NCBI GenBank assembly: GCA_022702545.1
Contig: JAHRBC010000005.1
Location: 682,001 to 746,000 of the forward strand
Origin: Phycomyces nitens
Lineage: Eukaryota > Mucoromycota > Mucoromycetes > Mucorales > Phycomycetaceae
DNA length: 64,000 nt
Direction of reading: 5' to 3'
The number at the start of each line of letters is the position of its first letter. Position 1 is the first letter of the stretch. The notes beneath the pieces were generated by a model. The model ran no database searches and had not been told where the DNA came from. It saw only the letters and a program-made list of their open reading frames with translations. The position numbers and the translations under genes are program-made. Shown here piece after piece: positions 34,641 through 46,451 of this stretch.

Positions 34641-35562
34641 ATGAACTCGTTCAAACTGACGAGGCCATTGACGGCCCTTGGAGCATCTCGTCGCGCTTTT
34701 TTGACTGGCATGTGAACTAAAATCAGGCAGAGGAGCTTGAATGAACCTTTTTGTAAATAACATGTATTTTCTTCAACAGCACCTGTGACTACGCGCTTTG
34801 TGATTGCACCTCTTGGAAGCCAGCTGTCTCGATTCAGCACATCGCCCTCTAGCTTTGCTTCCCAGAACCTCGAAAAGAGCCATCAGTTCTCTGGAAAGCC
34901 TCCTGGTGCTTTGGATGTCGCTGCCCGCCAGTTGCTGTTTACTGAATTGATGAGAGGCATGTGGGTCGTGTTGGAGAACTTTTTCCGTGCACCCTACACT
35001 ATCTTTTACCCATTTGAAAAGGGTGCCCTGTCTCCTCGTTTCCGTGGTGAGCATGCCCTCCGCCGTTACCCCACAGGTGAAGAGCGCTGCATTGCCTGTA
35101 AGCTGTGTGAGGCCATTTGCCCTGCCCAGGCAATTACCATTGAAGCCGAGCCTCGTGAGGATGGTTCTCGCCGTACCACACGTTACGATATCGATATGAC
35201 CAAGTGCATGTAAGTTCCAACAAGTGTTTGTAGACAAGAGTGCTCAAGGTGTGCTCGTAGCTACTGTGGTTTCTGCCAGGAAGCCTGCCCTGGTAAGTTG
35301 ATATATATACATGGTTAAGATTTGAGATAACTGATTGGGGTCTTTTTTTGTTTCTGTTTGGCAGTTGATGCTATTGTGGAGGGACCCAACTACGAGTACA
35401 TTACCGAGACTCATGAGGAGCTTCTGTACAACAAGGAGAAGCTCTTGTCTAATGGTGACAAGTGGGAAGTTGAGATTGCAAGGTAAGCCATTAAAGATAT
35501 GTTTTGACTTAATTTGACACAAATTTGATAGAAACTTGCAAGCCGACCACCCTTATCGCTAA
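34641..35562 (+). CDS. NDUFS8: complex I 23-kDa iron-sulfur subunit (TYKY)
   Basis: Carries the N6a and N6b [4Fe-4S] clusters of mitochondrial NADH:ubiquinone oxidoreductase. Exons: 34641-34707, 34780-35209, 35261-35292, 35365-35482, 35532-35562, giving 225 aa. An Arg-rich presequence is followed by the [17 protein letters not shown] helix. Two ferredoxin motifs follow: C126-C129-C132-C136 ([12 protein letters not shown]) and C165-C168-C171-C175 ([12 protein letters not shown]). The tail [20 protein letters not shown] is typical of the family. The frame requires the first intron to begin GC (ACTG|GCATGT). The nearby GT (GCAT|GTGAAC) puts exon 2 in a frame with an early stop. Presence of complex I excludes Saccharomyces-like yeasts. 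Confidence 0.96.
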
Positions 35563-36242
35563 AGATATGGCTTTTTTTTTACATTGTATCCTGATGTACA
35601 GAATAGAAGAAGAAAAAAAAGAAAAAAAGCACAAATTAAACTCTGTGTTTGATAACTTATTTGATCTGGATAATATATGATTGAACCCCACGATCCATTT
35701 CTTAAAAGGTCTGTGTGTGTGTGTGTGTGTGCTGTGTACTGTGTGCTGTGTACTGTGTGTGTACTGTGTGTGTGTGCTGTGATTGAGGCTATTTTGACCA
35801 AGGGCCAGGTGTGGAATTTGAAACGAAATGCGCATTATGTGTTTGGGTTTATTTTGAATAGCACGGTGTGGGCGTCATTTAGGGACACTTGCGAGAAGGG
35901 TTGTGTGACTACGGCAGACTAGCCGACACGATGGATATTTTCACATGTTTGAAGGCGGTTAATTTCTAAAGAATAGGGAAAGTGAGAAAGTGAGAAAGTG
36001 AGAAAGTGACTGAGGGAGTGACTGAGGGAGTGACTGAGTGGGTGAGTGGGTGAGTGAGTGGGTGAGTGAGTGAGTGGGTGAGTGACTGATGGGGGCCCGT
36101 GAGACAAGGTGAGGAAGAGGTGCAGTATGTGAATGATGATAGGGCATGTTTACTGACATGTGAAATCCTTTTAAGATGTCAGAACTTGGCCATGTCGGGT
36201 CTGTTAGCATTTGTGAGATTAATTATTCTTTTTATATATATA

Positions 36243-36277
<35 letters not shown>

Positions 36278-36993
36278 TTTAAGGATGGCCTTTGACACAT
36301 CACATGTTTTTGGGTCAATCGATATAGAATTACACTTGTATTTTATATAATAATAAAAATAATAAAAATAAAGAGATCTACGAGCATCGCGTCCGACTAA
36401 ATGTACATCTAAATTTATATTACTATTATTATTATTATTATTACTATTACTATTATTATTACAAATAAATAAATAAATAAAATAGAATAGAATATCTTTA
36501 TTTTTTATTTGATTTTTTATTTTATTTTGGGTGATCGGTATTATTTATACCCATGTGAAAATCGGATTCAATATTTCTCGTCTATTTGGCTCATGTCAGA
36601 TTACAAAAATAATATAAAGCGTGTCTCTCGGGTTACTCTAATCGGCTGCTCCGTATTCAAGCATCTGTTTCCACGTGGGCGAATTTTTAGATAACAACAA
36701 CGATTGAAACACTGCAGTTTGGTTGTTGTAAAGAAGAGACAAGCGAAAGAACAAGCAAGATTTATACTGCAATTTTCAATTTATAATGGGGCGGTGTTTG
36801 AATATTATTGTGATACTTAATCATCCTAATATACATATGTATATATATTAAGATATATATATATATATATTAAGATATATATATATGTATATATATATGT
36901 GTGTGTATTTGCAGTGCTCTGTTTCTCTTCCGATAAACACCTATAAACCCCACCCTCTTGAAAAATATCATTTTATCCTTCTTTCTTTCCAAC
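35563..36993. other. intergenic region with GT, GAGT and ATT repeats
   Basis: 1.4 kb without a supported gene. A (GT)n block lies at 35710-35785. A minisatellite of GTGAGAAA / GTGACTGAGGGA / GTGAGTGGGTGA units spans about 35982-36090. (ATT)n runs lie at about 36243-36275 and 36420-36465, and TATA tracts at 36837-36905. Confidence 0.55.
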
Positions 36994-37992
36994 ATGAGCT
37001 CCTACCACCAAATACTCGATCCAGAAAAAGCCACTCTTCTACGTCCTTACGAATGTGACTTTTGCCACAAATCCTTTTATCGTCTCGAACACAAGGTGCG
37101 CCATGTTCGAACCCACACTGGAGAGAAGCCCCATGCCTGTACATTCCCTCAATGCGACAAGAAGTTCGCACGTTCTGACGAGCTCAATCGACACATTCGC
37201 GTCCATACCGCCCCGCCTTCTGTGCTCCTGCACCGACGCAGATATGTACGCAGATCAACCAATTCGTCCAGACAATGGTCTTCTGAAGACGAAGAAGCTT
37301 ATGAGCGCCAGCAGCAGCACTGCTCTATCCTACGCTTCATGCAGCCCAATTGCACCACTCTAAATCAGCCCCAGTTTGCAATCTCCCGCACTCGTACCAG
37401 TCCTTACAAACAATCACCGACTGCCAACCTTAACCATTGTCCCCTTCAGGGCTGCTACAAGTCTTTCTGGAGACGCGGCCAATTGACGCGTCACATTGAG
37501 AAGCAACATGGCACCCAAACCAACCTCCATCCAAAGTCCCTGCCGCCCTCCCCAGCCCTATCCGCCCACTCGTCTGATCTGCCCTCGCCATCGTCCTCAA
37601 GTCCATCGTCCCCAACCTTCTCCAGCCCATCCCCTACCTTTTCCAGTCCATCGTCACCCTACGATCCTGTGCTCTACGGCTATCCAGACAGCCCCTCTCT
37701 CAGCGACCACCATCCCGACAGTCCCTCCCACAATCACAACCACGATCACAATCACAATCACAATCACAACCCCAAATCCAACTCTAAATCCAATACCTAT
37801 GACTCCATTATGCCCCTTTACATCCAATCGCCTGTCTGGCACGATGACCACCAAGCCTTTCCTCCATTGTTCCTCCAGCCTCCAGTTCGTTTTGCACCCC
37901 TGTCTCCCGGTCTGGCCTTGATACCCGACATCCCTACAAACCCCAACCAGCACCATCGACTGCCCTCCATTCGATCACTCCTCATCAATTAA
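36994..37992 (+). CDS. C2H2 zinc-finger transcription factor (three fingers, CreA/Mig1-like first pair)
   Basis: Single exon, 332 aa from the ATG at 36994. Fingers 1 and 2 at about residues 19-73 ([25 protein letters not shown] linker, [14 protein letters not shown]) match the Mig1/CreA/Egr class that binds GC-rich boxes. A third, separated finger lies at about 148-172 ([19 protein letters not shown]). The remainder is low-complexity: Ser/Pro-rich then a His-Asn-rich stretch encoded by CACAATCACAAC repeats. The C-terminus [12 protein letters not shown] could be a short regulatory motif. The extra third finger argues against a simple CreA orthologue; Msn/Seb1-like stress factors are an alternative. 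Confidence 0.88.
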   Translation: MSSYHQILDPEKATLLRPYECDFCHKSFYRLEHKVRHVRTHTGEKPHACTFPQCDKKFARSDELNRHIRVHTAPPSVLLHRRRYVRRSTNSSRQWSSEDEEAYERQQQHCSILRFMQPNCTTLNQPQFAISRTRTSPYKQSPTANLNHCPLQGCYKSFWRRGQLTRHIEKQHGTQTNLHPKSLPPSPALSAHSSDLPSPSSSSPSSPTFSSPSPTFSSPSSPYDPVLYGYPDSPSLSDHHPDSPSHNHNHDHNHNHNHNPKSNSKSNTYDSIMPLYIQSPVWHDDHQAFPPLFLQPPVRFAPLSPGLALIPDIPTNPNQHHRLPSIRSLLIN

Positions 37993-38920
37993 AAAAGAAA
38001 GTGGCCAAATTGACAACGAGATCCATACAATCCTATATACTTCATCGCCACAATCATCACCATCATCATTGTCATTCCTATAATTATAATCGTTATCATC
38101 TTCATTACAACTACAATTACTATTACTACTACAATTACTACTACTACTACAATTACTACTATTATCATCATCATCATCATCGTCATCATCATCACTATCA
38201 TCATCACCATCATGTCTTTCCAACTTTCATAATTACATCCTAAGCTTCTATATTATTATTTTATTATTATTTTATTATTATTTTTTAAATTATCTATTTA
38301 TGCTTCATATATGCTCTATTCTATATATTTCTTTTTCTTTTTCTTTTTTTGTACATAATGCAAAATCACCATTCATTTCTACAGCCATATTATCAAATAA
38401 AAACGTAAAAACCAAATAAATATTCAATAAATGAAAAGGTCAGATAGGCAATCAAACAAACCACTGTTGCACAGCACGCGTGTCTGGCGGAATTCGGTTA
38501 ATGTGTCCCGACTGGTGTGATTTCCAATCTTCACATGTCTCCCTTTCAACACTCTAATCAACCCTAGTCCTCGGTCGGCTGGTTCTCTTGATTTACGAGG
38601 ATCTCTTTGCCATTATTACCATATATTCTATTCTTCATATCATATTCAAAAATAAAAATGTGCGTTTAAAACAAATATAAAATAATATAATAATAATTAT
38701 ATTATAATAATAATATATTTAATATTGTTTGGGATTTTCATACTCCGGCAGTGTAAGCGGCATATCCTTTTCTCTCTCTCTCCTCTCTTCCCCCCCCCCT
38801 CTCTCCCCCCCCCAAAAAAAATCTCTCTCCATTCCAATTGTCTGTCCCACTTTGGACTCCGTCAGCCATAGTCACTAAAACTTTTGGCTGCCTTCTTCAT
38901 CACGAATAATAAACATCTTA
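37993..38920. other. 3' region with (CAT)n/(TAC)n trinucleotide repeats
   Basis: An imperfect trinucleotide repeat block spans 38045-38215 (ATC, TAC and CAT units), immediately after the zinc-finger stop and probably in its 3' UTR. TTATTA tracts lie at 38255-38285, and a TC/C-rich tract at 38770-38815 precedes the next gene. Confidence 0.55.
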
Positions 38921-40094
38921 ATGTCTTCAGACCCATTGGCTATTCCAACACGCCCTTCAGCCCCAACCCCTGCGGCCGCAAAATGGATTCAGGACAATGA
39001 GGACAGCGACAATGACCAAGTCGGTCTGGTTCCTCACAACAGAGGCTACAAACATATCCTTTTCTTCTTCTTCTTCTTCTAACCCCATTAGCCCAATCTA
39101 ACCCAATATCCTTAACCATTCAATCCATTACTCAAGAAATGGGCCACATCAGAAGCCCAATTTGGTGGAAACAAGCTTCGGGCCCCCAGAAAACTAGCAG
39201 AGGAATCAGAGGTAGAAAAAAAATATCCAGACCCAAACTTCTTGACCTGACCAAATCGATAGTACATCAAAGCAGGCAAAAAACGAACTGTCGTCAAGCG
39301 CAAAAGAAAGAGACTAGACGAAGAAATATCAGACGAAGAAGAGGATCCCTACACCTTGGTCAATATTGAAGGCAAGTGTGCCCATTCAACATGTTGCTTG
39401 ATTCCAACCAAATCACCTTAGCCATCCTCAGTCCAATCGAGTCGCCTACCGACATTGTCCGTCGTCCTGCCCTGAGGCGAATAATCCAGTCACGACAAGT
39501 CGAGGGACTGGCAAAGACAGCAATGGAATTTATTGAAGGCGAAAAGAACTTTAACAAGATCCTCTGTCGTCTGTGTGCCATTCTTCATCACGATGACCCG
39601 CGATATCTTGACCTTAAATTCGAAAGGACACCAGAAGAACGGAGACCCAAACGTCATGCTGGAAGTACAAAAGAGACCGATGGCCAGGAGAGTGGCCCAC
39701 AAATCAAACCGGATTCAAATGGAAGGGTGTTTGGGTCTGACAAGACTGAAGACGCCAAGGCCATGTCCAATGAAAAGCCATCGGGCCCTGCAGACGACTC
39801 GGCTTCATCTGCAGACCAGGTGGATACCGAAGCACAAGAAGTAGTCCGGAGAGTGAGAGAACTCTTGCTGGTGAGTGTCAATTCAATCCACAACTACATA
39901 TCTCTTAACCCCTTGTTGTTCAGGAGAATATCAATTTCAGCAACGAATACCTGTTACGCTTGCAAGGAGCACGCGATAAACTATACAAGGCACACATGCA
40001 AAAAGACGCTCTCTGGTCACAATTGTGTACAATTGCTGACGACCAGGATAGGCGACAGAATTACCGTGATACTTCGAATATTGGTTACAACTAA
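38921..40094 (+). CDS. RXT2: RXT2-like histone deacetylase complex subunit, with a U12-type intron
   Basis: Predicted subunit of the Rpd3L-type Sin3 histone deacetylase complex. Exons: 38921-39053, 39132-39211, 39263-39371, 39422-39870, 39924-40094, giving 313 aa with all frames closing. The order matches Rxt2: NRGYKLKKWA, basic KAGKKRTVVKRKRKR, acidic EEISDEEEDPY, then ILSPIESPTDIVRRPALRR and the helix GLAKTAMEFIEGEKNFNKIL, and a C-terminal YLLRLQGARDKLYKAHMQ. Intron 1 begins ATATCCTTTT and ends CCATTAC with a TCCTTAAC branch site, i.e. an AT-AC U12-type intron. Intron 3 has a GC donor (GAAG|GCAAGT). The symbol rests on remembered family features, so identity is good but not certain. Confidence 0.85.
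39054..39131 (+). other. U12-type AT-AC intron
   Basis: 78-nt intron inside the RXT2-like gene. The 5' site ATATCCTTTT is a perfect minor-spliceosome donor. The branch motif ATCCTTAAC is at 39108-39116, about 15 nt before the AC end. No GT lies between the flanking codons that would restore frame. Removing this segment joins K44 to LKKWATSEAQ in frame. Confidence 0.88.
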
Positions 40095-40342
40095 CCCAAT
40101 CTTTTGGCATCATTAAAACGGTCCATACAGCCTTTAATGGTCTGTAAAAGAAGAAGAAAAGAAAAAGATATTGACTGGAACCTTTTTTTTATATATATAT
40201 TATTATTGTTATTGTTATTATTGTTATTATTTCTACACAATCTACAACGATACGTAGAGGGATGATTGTTTGGTAGACCAAGGAGAAGAGGGGAACTTGG
40301 GAGAAAAAGGGCCCTTGGATTAGTGCTGTTCTATAGTACTTT

Positions 40343-41503
40343 CTACTGAAAACCTATAGATGATCGCAGCATCAAGTAGTTCATCGCACATTGAACATCA
40401 TCAGCAAGCTCACGATCCAATAGAGCTGGGGCTATTAATGTTTGTATCTCGGCCAGACCTGAGAAGGATTGAGAAAGAGGTACATCGTCGTCGTCATCGC
40501 CATCATCACCTGGATAGAGCGCTTGGCAATGTCCGTTTGTACGGCTACTAGACACAGATGGAATCAAATTCAATTGCTGTACTGGCTGTTGCTGTGCTGG
40601 CTGTGCTGGTTGTGTTGGCTGTACTGGTTGTGTTGGTTGTACTGGCTGTGCTGGTTGTGGAGGCTGTGCTGGCTGTGCTGGCTGTGGAGGCTGTGCTGGT
40701 TGTGGAGGGGAATTTTGCTGGATTTGCTGTGGATAATGCTGGCGGTAGGGTTCATGAGAACGTCTCCGTAATACAACTGGTCGTGAACAGGGCAATGTAA
40801 GAGACACATCGGCTGGTGGAGCCGTAGGATATACGGTGCGCTGCCGAATGTCATTATTGTTCGCTTCCTCTGGAAATTCGTCTATCAATTTCCCCTTGAC
40901 CTTTTCTTTGTATTTTTCTGCCACTGATTGATACTCGTTCTTTCGGTCTGCCAGAGGTTGTCCTTGAAGGACACCGATAGGAACATGGTCTTCGTCGTCC
41001 TCATCAGACATGTCTTCCAAGAGGGCTGATGGGTCAGACCATGTTTGCTTTACAGAATACATCTGGTGTCGCTCTACGCGATGAGCTTGATAGTTTTGGG
41101 AGGTTGGGAAACTCTTTCCAGAGAATCCAGACCCAAGCAGGGATGATTCGTACCCATTGCTGGATGCACTGGGTCGCCTTGTGGGTGGTTGGCTCCGTGA
41201 TGCAGACTTGTGACAAGGTGTACTGGTTGAGTATCCGTTTGGTAAGAGGGGTTCGTGTCTCTGATGGTATGCCGATATTGCTGTCCGAAAGGGAGGCCGG
41301 TTCTGGAAGGATGGGTGATAGTGGGATAGGACAGGATCATCAATGACACGATATTTGCTCAACGGCACATTGTCTTCGTCCTGAGTGGTTGGTTCGGCTG
41401 GCTCTTTCTTTGGCAGGACAAAATCATCGTAAAAGAGTGGTATTGTTTGGGGTGGTTTAGAAAACCTTTCGGGATAGACGAGTAGACTATGGGAGTAATT
41501 CAT
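40343..41503 (-). CDS. low-complexity protein with QPxQP repeats (386 aa)
   Basis: Single exon, ATG 41503 to TAG/TAA at 40343. The middle carries an acidic patch (MSDEDDEDHVPIGVLQGQPL) and a Lys-rich short helix (SVAEKYKEKVKGKLI). The later third has a run of QPAQPPQPAQP / VQPTQP units encoded by tandem GGTTGTACTGGCTGTGCTG-like DNA (40577-40715). A second acidic patch (GDDGDDDDDVPLSQS) and a short C-terminal helix follow. Both VPL/VPI acidic boxes look alike (DEDNVPLSK, DEDHVPIGV, DDDDVPLSQ), which suggests a repeated linear motif. Probably disordered and regulatory. Family not recognised. Confidence 0.72.
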   Translation of the reverse strand: MNYSHSLLVYPERFSKPPQTIPLFYDDFVLPKKEPAEPTTQDEDNVPLSKYRVIDDPVLSHYHPSFQNRPPFRTAISAYHQRHEPLLPNGYSTSTPCHKSASRSQPPTRRPSASSNGYESSLLGSGFSGKSFPTSQNYQAHRVERHQMYSVKQTWSDPSALLEDMSDEDDEDHVPIGVLQGQPLADRKNEYQSVAEKYKEKVKGKLIDEFPEEANNNDIRQRTVYPTAPPADVSLTLPCSRPVVLRRRSHEPYRQHYPQQIQQNSPPQPAQPPQPAQPAQPPQPAQPVQPTQPVQPTQPAQPAQQQPVQQLNLIPSVSSSRTNGHCQALYPGDDGDDDDDVPLSQSFSGLAEIQTLIAPALLDRELADDVQCAMNYLMLRSSIGFQ

Positions 41504-43204
41504 TAAGGATTCTTGAGATGGAAGAAAGAGGTATCTAAAAGTTTAAAGAGCTGTTTTTATCTTGATTATGAATGCAATGCAAGCTGGCTTGGTGATGATT
41601 TTAGGAGGGCAAGCTATAGTGGGGTGGCATGATCAGTACTGCTGGACAAGGAGTCATTCAAAAGGAGTTCTCTAGATGTCTTGGATTTATGTTGTGCATA
41701 AAGATGAATCTATTGATCTATAGTCTCCTATTTTTATTTTATTTTACTCCTAAATTCCTTTATTAGCCCACCAAGTCTGAACCGAACAAGAAATGATGGT
41801 GACCAGAATCAGTTTTTAAGAATAAAAATACTTGCAAGATGGTTTGTATTTGAACATGAAGAACAGGCGGGAATCAATATCTTTATGGCACAACAGACGC
41901 CGTCAACAAAGATTCCAAGCCTTTTTTTATTTAAATAAAGAATGTTTTATTATTCTTTATATTCTCTTTGGACTGTTCAACCCCTTCAAGGTACAAACAC
42001 AATAGAAAGAAGCCTTTAAACTCTTTAGAATCATGTCCATCCAAACTAGACAGATTGGAGGGTCCAGAAATAAGTCCATGGTAAAGTAGAATATAAAGAT
42101 ATGCAGCACATTGAGCCATCCTATACGAAATGTACTTTTTTTTTTGCAAGATCCAAGATTCTAGTCCCTGGAAGTGGACTTTGGAGAGAACCTTGAGAGG
42201 CTCTTTTGGACATGAACTACTTTCTGGCACAAGAGATTATTAGTTTTCTTTCTTTCTTTCTTTCTGGTCTTTAGTGTGCTAGGAATAATAGTTTGTAGTA
42301 ATTAGTCTATTGGCATTTTATTATAATAAAGAACTGGTTTATACATAAAGAATCGGATTGTCATCACTCAATAGTCTTTTATCAAGAGGCCTAAAGAGAT
42401 GAAAGATCAGGGATAGTTCTTGGAGGATTTTGTGATAAAATTGTTCTGCTCCTTGCTCCTACAAAGGGTGACATGAATACAAGAAATAAAGAAAGAAAAA
42501 AAAGGGCAAGTATACCTGGCAGTTTAAAAGCTATATATAAATCATTACTATACATCAACTCAAGGATTAAAATTCACATAGAGATCTCAAGACCGCATTT
42601 AAACCCTGGGATTAATAAAGACATGTCAAAAGTGTCTACATCCTACCGTATCTTACTAATACACTCAAAAGAATATATTGTACTTTGTACAAATATCATA
42701 AAATATCACTCTTTAAAAAATAACCAATCGTTTGTCAGTGAACAAAATGAAACTACCTCTTTACCAGAAACACTGCTCGCGATTGACAAGTTGCGCTTAG
42801 ATCATGAGCTAAATATCTGCAAACAGACTAAAGATTTTTAAGCACTCTTGGTTGGAACGCTCGTGTTACTTGTGACACGGTGGATTCTATCCACCCGCGT
42901 TTTTTTTGTATCACTCATGGCGGTAGTAGTAAATCGACACACCAGAAAGCGAGTCACACAATTACGCATTAATCAATTACAAGACCTTGGTTGTCATTCA
43001 CTTTTTTAATCTTTACGCATCATAATCTACGTATTAGAATCAAGTTATGAACTATCTTATTGTTTTTTTAGCAGACTTTGTTAAATAAGGACTCGCCAAA
43101 CCAAATTCTATCAAAGAATGCACTTTGAATCAGCAAAAAAAAAACTCTAGAATATATCAATTCATACAGCTCGAACAAACTGGCAACAGTCGATTCTAAT
43201 CTAC
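41504..43204. other. gene-poor region with two weak open frames
   Basis: A 99-codon minus frame (42230-41931) and a 122-codon plus frame (42473-42841) are open but match nothing I know. Both could be decayed mobile-element sequence, since the region leads into a pseudogene and transposase relics. A TTTC run lies at 42246-42268. Confidence 0.4.
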
Positions 43205-43503
43205 TCTACCAAAATGTCAAGAATATTACTTGTAAAAACGGTGTCAAACATTAATTACTGATTATGCCAGCCATCTATTTCTTGCCTTGGTTTCCTTATA
43301 TCAAAAAGTAAATGAAGCACACCTATATTATGTGTTGACTTGGACCTTACACTATTGTTAATTCATATAGTCCTTGACTTGCTTTCCAAAGTATCGATTT
43401 AACGGTATCCGTTGAATGGTCTCTTGATTTGTTCTTTATTAAAAGTGTCTTTCCACCCGTATTCATTTTCTTGTCACTGAGTTGGATATTTATACTACAT
43501 AGC

Positions 43504-44901
43504 CAACCTACCATGTGTCACTGGCGCTACATTTATTCAAGATGTCGTTGATCAAGAAACATACTTGCTCAATTTACAACCTAGGAATAAGTCAGCAGTA
43601 CTTGATACGTCTGCTTTGTCTCTCACGGATGATACTACAACAAATAACGCGCTTTCTGAATCTATAACACTGACACCATACGTCCCAATTGTCACTACTG
43701 ATACTATCATGGAACACCACCAAGATATTCTTGCCTCTGCTCTAGAGGCCTTGATAGATGACACGCAAAACGCAATTCACTTGCAGCCATGAATGTATCA
43801 AGGTACAAACATGGCTGACTTATTCACAAAGTTCAAACAAGCTGTCCCCAGAATCACAACCAGCCATTTGTTTTTTATCGAATTGTTTGTGCACGAGCTA
43901 CTGGCCCTGTCAAATATCCTTCTCTTGTGCAAGGGTCAGTACAGTTTGCTTTGGATCGATACTTTTGCCAAAGAATTATTGGATGATCTCAACACGTATT
44001 TCTTAACCGAATGCATGGATTTTACGGTTGACATCAACGACGATGCATGCATATGATCGGCTCGGATCATCAACAATATAAATTCCAAACAGCATACCAA
44101 GGACGATGCAGATATTGAGCTTCTTGTACTTGGAAACAGTTTGTGCCCCTTTGGACGATCTTTGGTCCGGGGAATTTTAGCAGCGTCAGAGCATTATTGA
44201 TTAGTGGTGAGTGAAAGCTTGTGCCAAAACTGAACAACTTTTTCCATATGATGCGCCGCTTGACGTTCGTTGCCATAACAACAACGGAAACTATTGGGCA
44301 ATGCGAGCTTTTTACCGTGTACTTTGATTGCATCTTGGCATTGCTATTCCCTGATCCTGACAGAAGAATACTCCTGTGCTGGTCGAATGTTTTATCTGAT
44401 GAAAATGACAAGATCCGCCCTGACGCCACAATCTCCAAGCTTTGGCAGTGCGACTTGGGATCCAGTTTCGGATATGGAGAGGTCAAAATCGCACGCCACA
44501 CTGTTGATAACAACGCGCCATGTCACGATCTTTTGAATTTGGCAACTCTAGCAAAATATATCATTGATACAAACGCATTATAAGCCGTTCTGATCTTCCA
44601 GGTGCATGGTGTTTATATAACCTTCTTTCTGACACGCCTCCGCCATGATGGAATCTATGTGATGCAAGAACTTGCACAGCTTAAATTTCTTCGATCTTTG
44701 GAATAACTAGCAACACTTATGTCCTTGAAGAATATGCGCACATTGATGACCGTATCCGATACCTTTTGGCGTTTGTGCCGACCTGTTCATGACGCTCACT
44801 TATTGCAAGAAAAAAAAAGACGCCTCACTCATCCCTCCATCTACTCTTTAATTGATTCCACCAAAAATTTCCGCCGCTTCTGCGCCCTGCGCTTTGAATA
44901 A
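43504..44901 (+). pseudogene. broken member of a lineage-expanded family with a PD-(D/E)XK-like signature
   Basis: Plus-strand blocks: 43552-43792 (VVDQETYLLNLQP..), 43793-44056 (TNMADLFTKFKQAV..), 44058-44200, then 44221-44901. The last block has two in-frame stops, after TNAL at 44581 and after LRSLE near 44705, beyond which homologous-looking sequence resumes. Near 44413-44490 an RPD residue triplet is followed about 16 residues later by GFGEVK-like GYGEVK. P-D-x(n)-E-x-K is the core of PD-(D/E)XK nuclease folds. The blocks resemble a protein family I recall as multicopy in Mucorales genomes. With multiple stops and frame changes it is probably dead. Nuclease function is only inferred from the motif spacing. 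Confidence 0.6.
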
Positions 44902-45480
44902 ATGGATTCATTAATGTATGCATAACAAAGACCTGATGCAGCCATTAATTTATTTTGTGTTAATAATGTACCTAAGCATTCAATGAAAACGAGTGTGTGG
45001 TTGTAAACAACCTATAATGTATATAAGAACTAATATCTTAATACATAATCATCTACAAAGAATAATTTATAATTATTAAATTATATAACATATTGAACAG
45101 ATAATGACCGTATCACATATTTATACATATACAATACAATACATAATATAATATAATATGACATACGATATATCAAAAGAAATAATATATCAAACAATAC
45201 TTTAGACAATAAATCTAGAGGTCAGAATTGATCTCATGCATTACCCAACACCTGAAAGGTTAGCTCAAGTAAACTACAAGACAATCGGATTACACTCGGA
45301 CAGAAATACATATTCAAGAACAATTCAGCTGTCAAAGCCTGAATATATATAAGATAGATATTGAATAAGATGGTTCCTTGTTCAGAATAAAGTCAACCTT
45401 TTAATTTGTTTTTCTATATTTTCAAACACAAATCATTGCATGTTGTCTAAATTTTATTGTGATTAAAGTCATTGAATATT
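44902..45480. other. AT-rich intergenic
   Basis: No coding signal. Repeated AATACATAATATAATATAA-type sequence lies at 45130-45200. Confidence 0.5.
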
Positions 45481-45506
45481 ATTAGATGAATTCTTTATTT
45501 CGATAT

Positions 45507-46260
45507 TTATCCCAGCACTTGAAAGAATGCACAACGAAGCGTCTGAAATGACTTTCTTTCTATGCTATTACAGGCCTTTGCGATTTTTTTTGACAAGCAT
45601 CTTTGTTTGTTTTGTTTGGAATATGCACAAGATTGCTTCATATTTCTGTCAAATGCTGACTCGTCAAGAAATACACAATTCTTCAAAAGGTTCATATCTG
45701 TATTTTCCCATTTATAAACCTATCCATAAGGCTTGCCAATCTTGATTGTTTTATTATAGTGGAAATCTGTTTTTTTTTTAAGCGAAAGACTGAATTCATT
45801 TCTCTTAAAGTTTAAGCGGTGCTCCGTGAAACTTTGAGACCATTAAACCATTTTAACAAATGTTTGGTCACTTTAATGACAGTAGAGGGATTGACTTTGA
45901 CGAAATCTTATGGTATAGAATCAATAGTTGATAGGATATGACAAAGAGTATGAGGGCTAATCACAGGTAAATATCTCGTAGATGTAGAAATAAAAAAAAA
46001 AGAGGTATTCTAATATCCTTACACACCCTACCAGGATCAAAAGCGTGTTTTATACATTGTAGGAGAAACAATCGCAATAGCTGTTGCTCCACGAGTGGGT
46101 ACAGTCATTACGCTATAAATGTCTTTTGTTAACATTTGGGGATCCAATATACTCAGTCTTTGTTGTAATCAGGAAAACAAATGGAGGCCATTATAGACAT
46201 TAGGACCATCTTCTGACCCATAATTAACCAAAAGTTCCTTTTGAGAAACAACTAAAGAAA
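45507..46260 (-). pseudogene. second Tc1/mariner-type transposase relic
   Basis: Minus strand. The best block, 45695-45507, carries NCVFLDESAF, the same first catalytic Asp motif as the relic at 32 kb. The sequence after it breaks frame within about 15 residues. Upstream patches (about 45990-45830) resemble the N-terminal helix region (FVKVNPSTVIKVTKHLLKWFN) but are split by stops. No complete catalytic triad remains. Confidence 0.6.
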
Positions 46261-46451
46261 GCCAAAACTATCAATTATGACCTATTAAGTTACTCTTTGA
46301 ACAGACTTATTTTCAAGTAGTGTAATTTTTTTTATTAAAAATACAATATACCAAGGCATACAATGACATTTGCAAAATAAATATAAATGTATGTTTATAA
46401 CAATATTTTTTTTATGAATTAAATAAAGAAGATTTCCCATACTTTTCAGCA

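Noticed and set aside
34708..34779. Normal GT donor for NDUFS8 intron 1 (GCAT|GTGAAC)
   Set aside because: It would put exon 2 in a frame with a stop after about 25 codons. The GC donor four bases earlier restores the conserved frame.
37496..38243. Several long frames on both strands around the zinc-finger gene's 3' half
   Set aside because: They are shadows of the His/Asn/Pro-rich coding sequence and of the trinucleotide repeat that follows.
39139..39369. 76-codon plus frame inside the RXT2-like gene
   Set aside because: It crosses two introns in the wrong frame. The spliced model gives the family motifs and closes.
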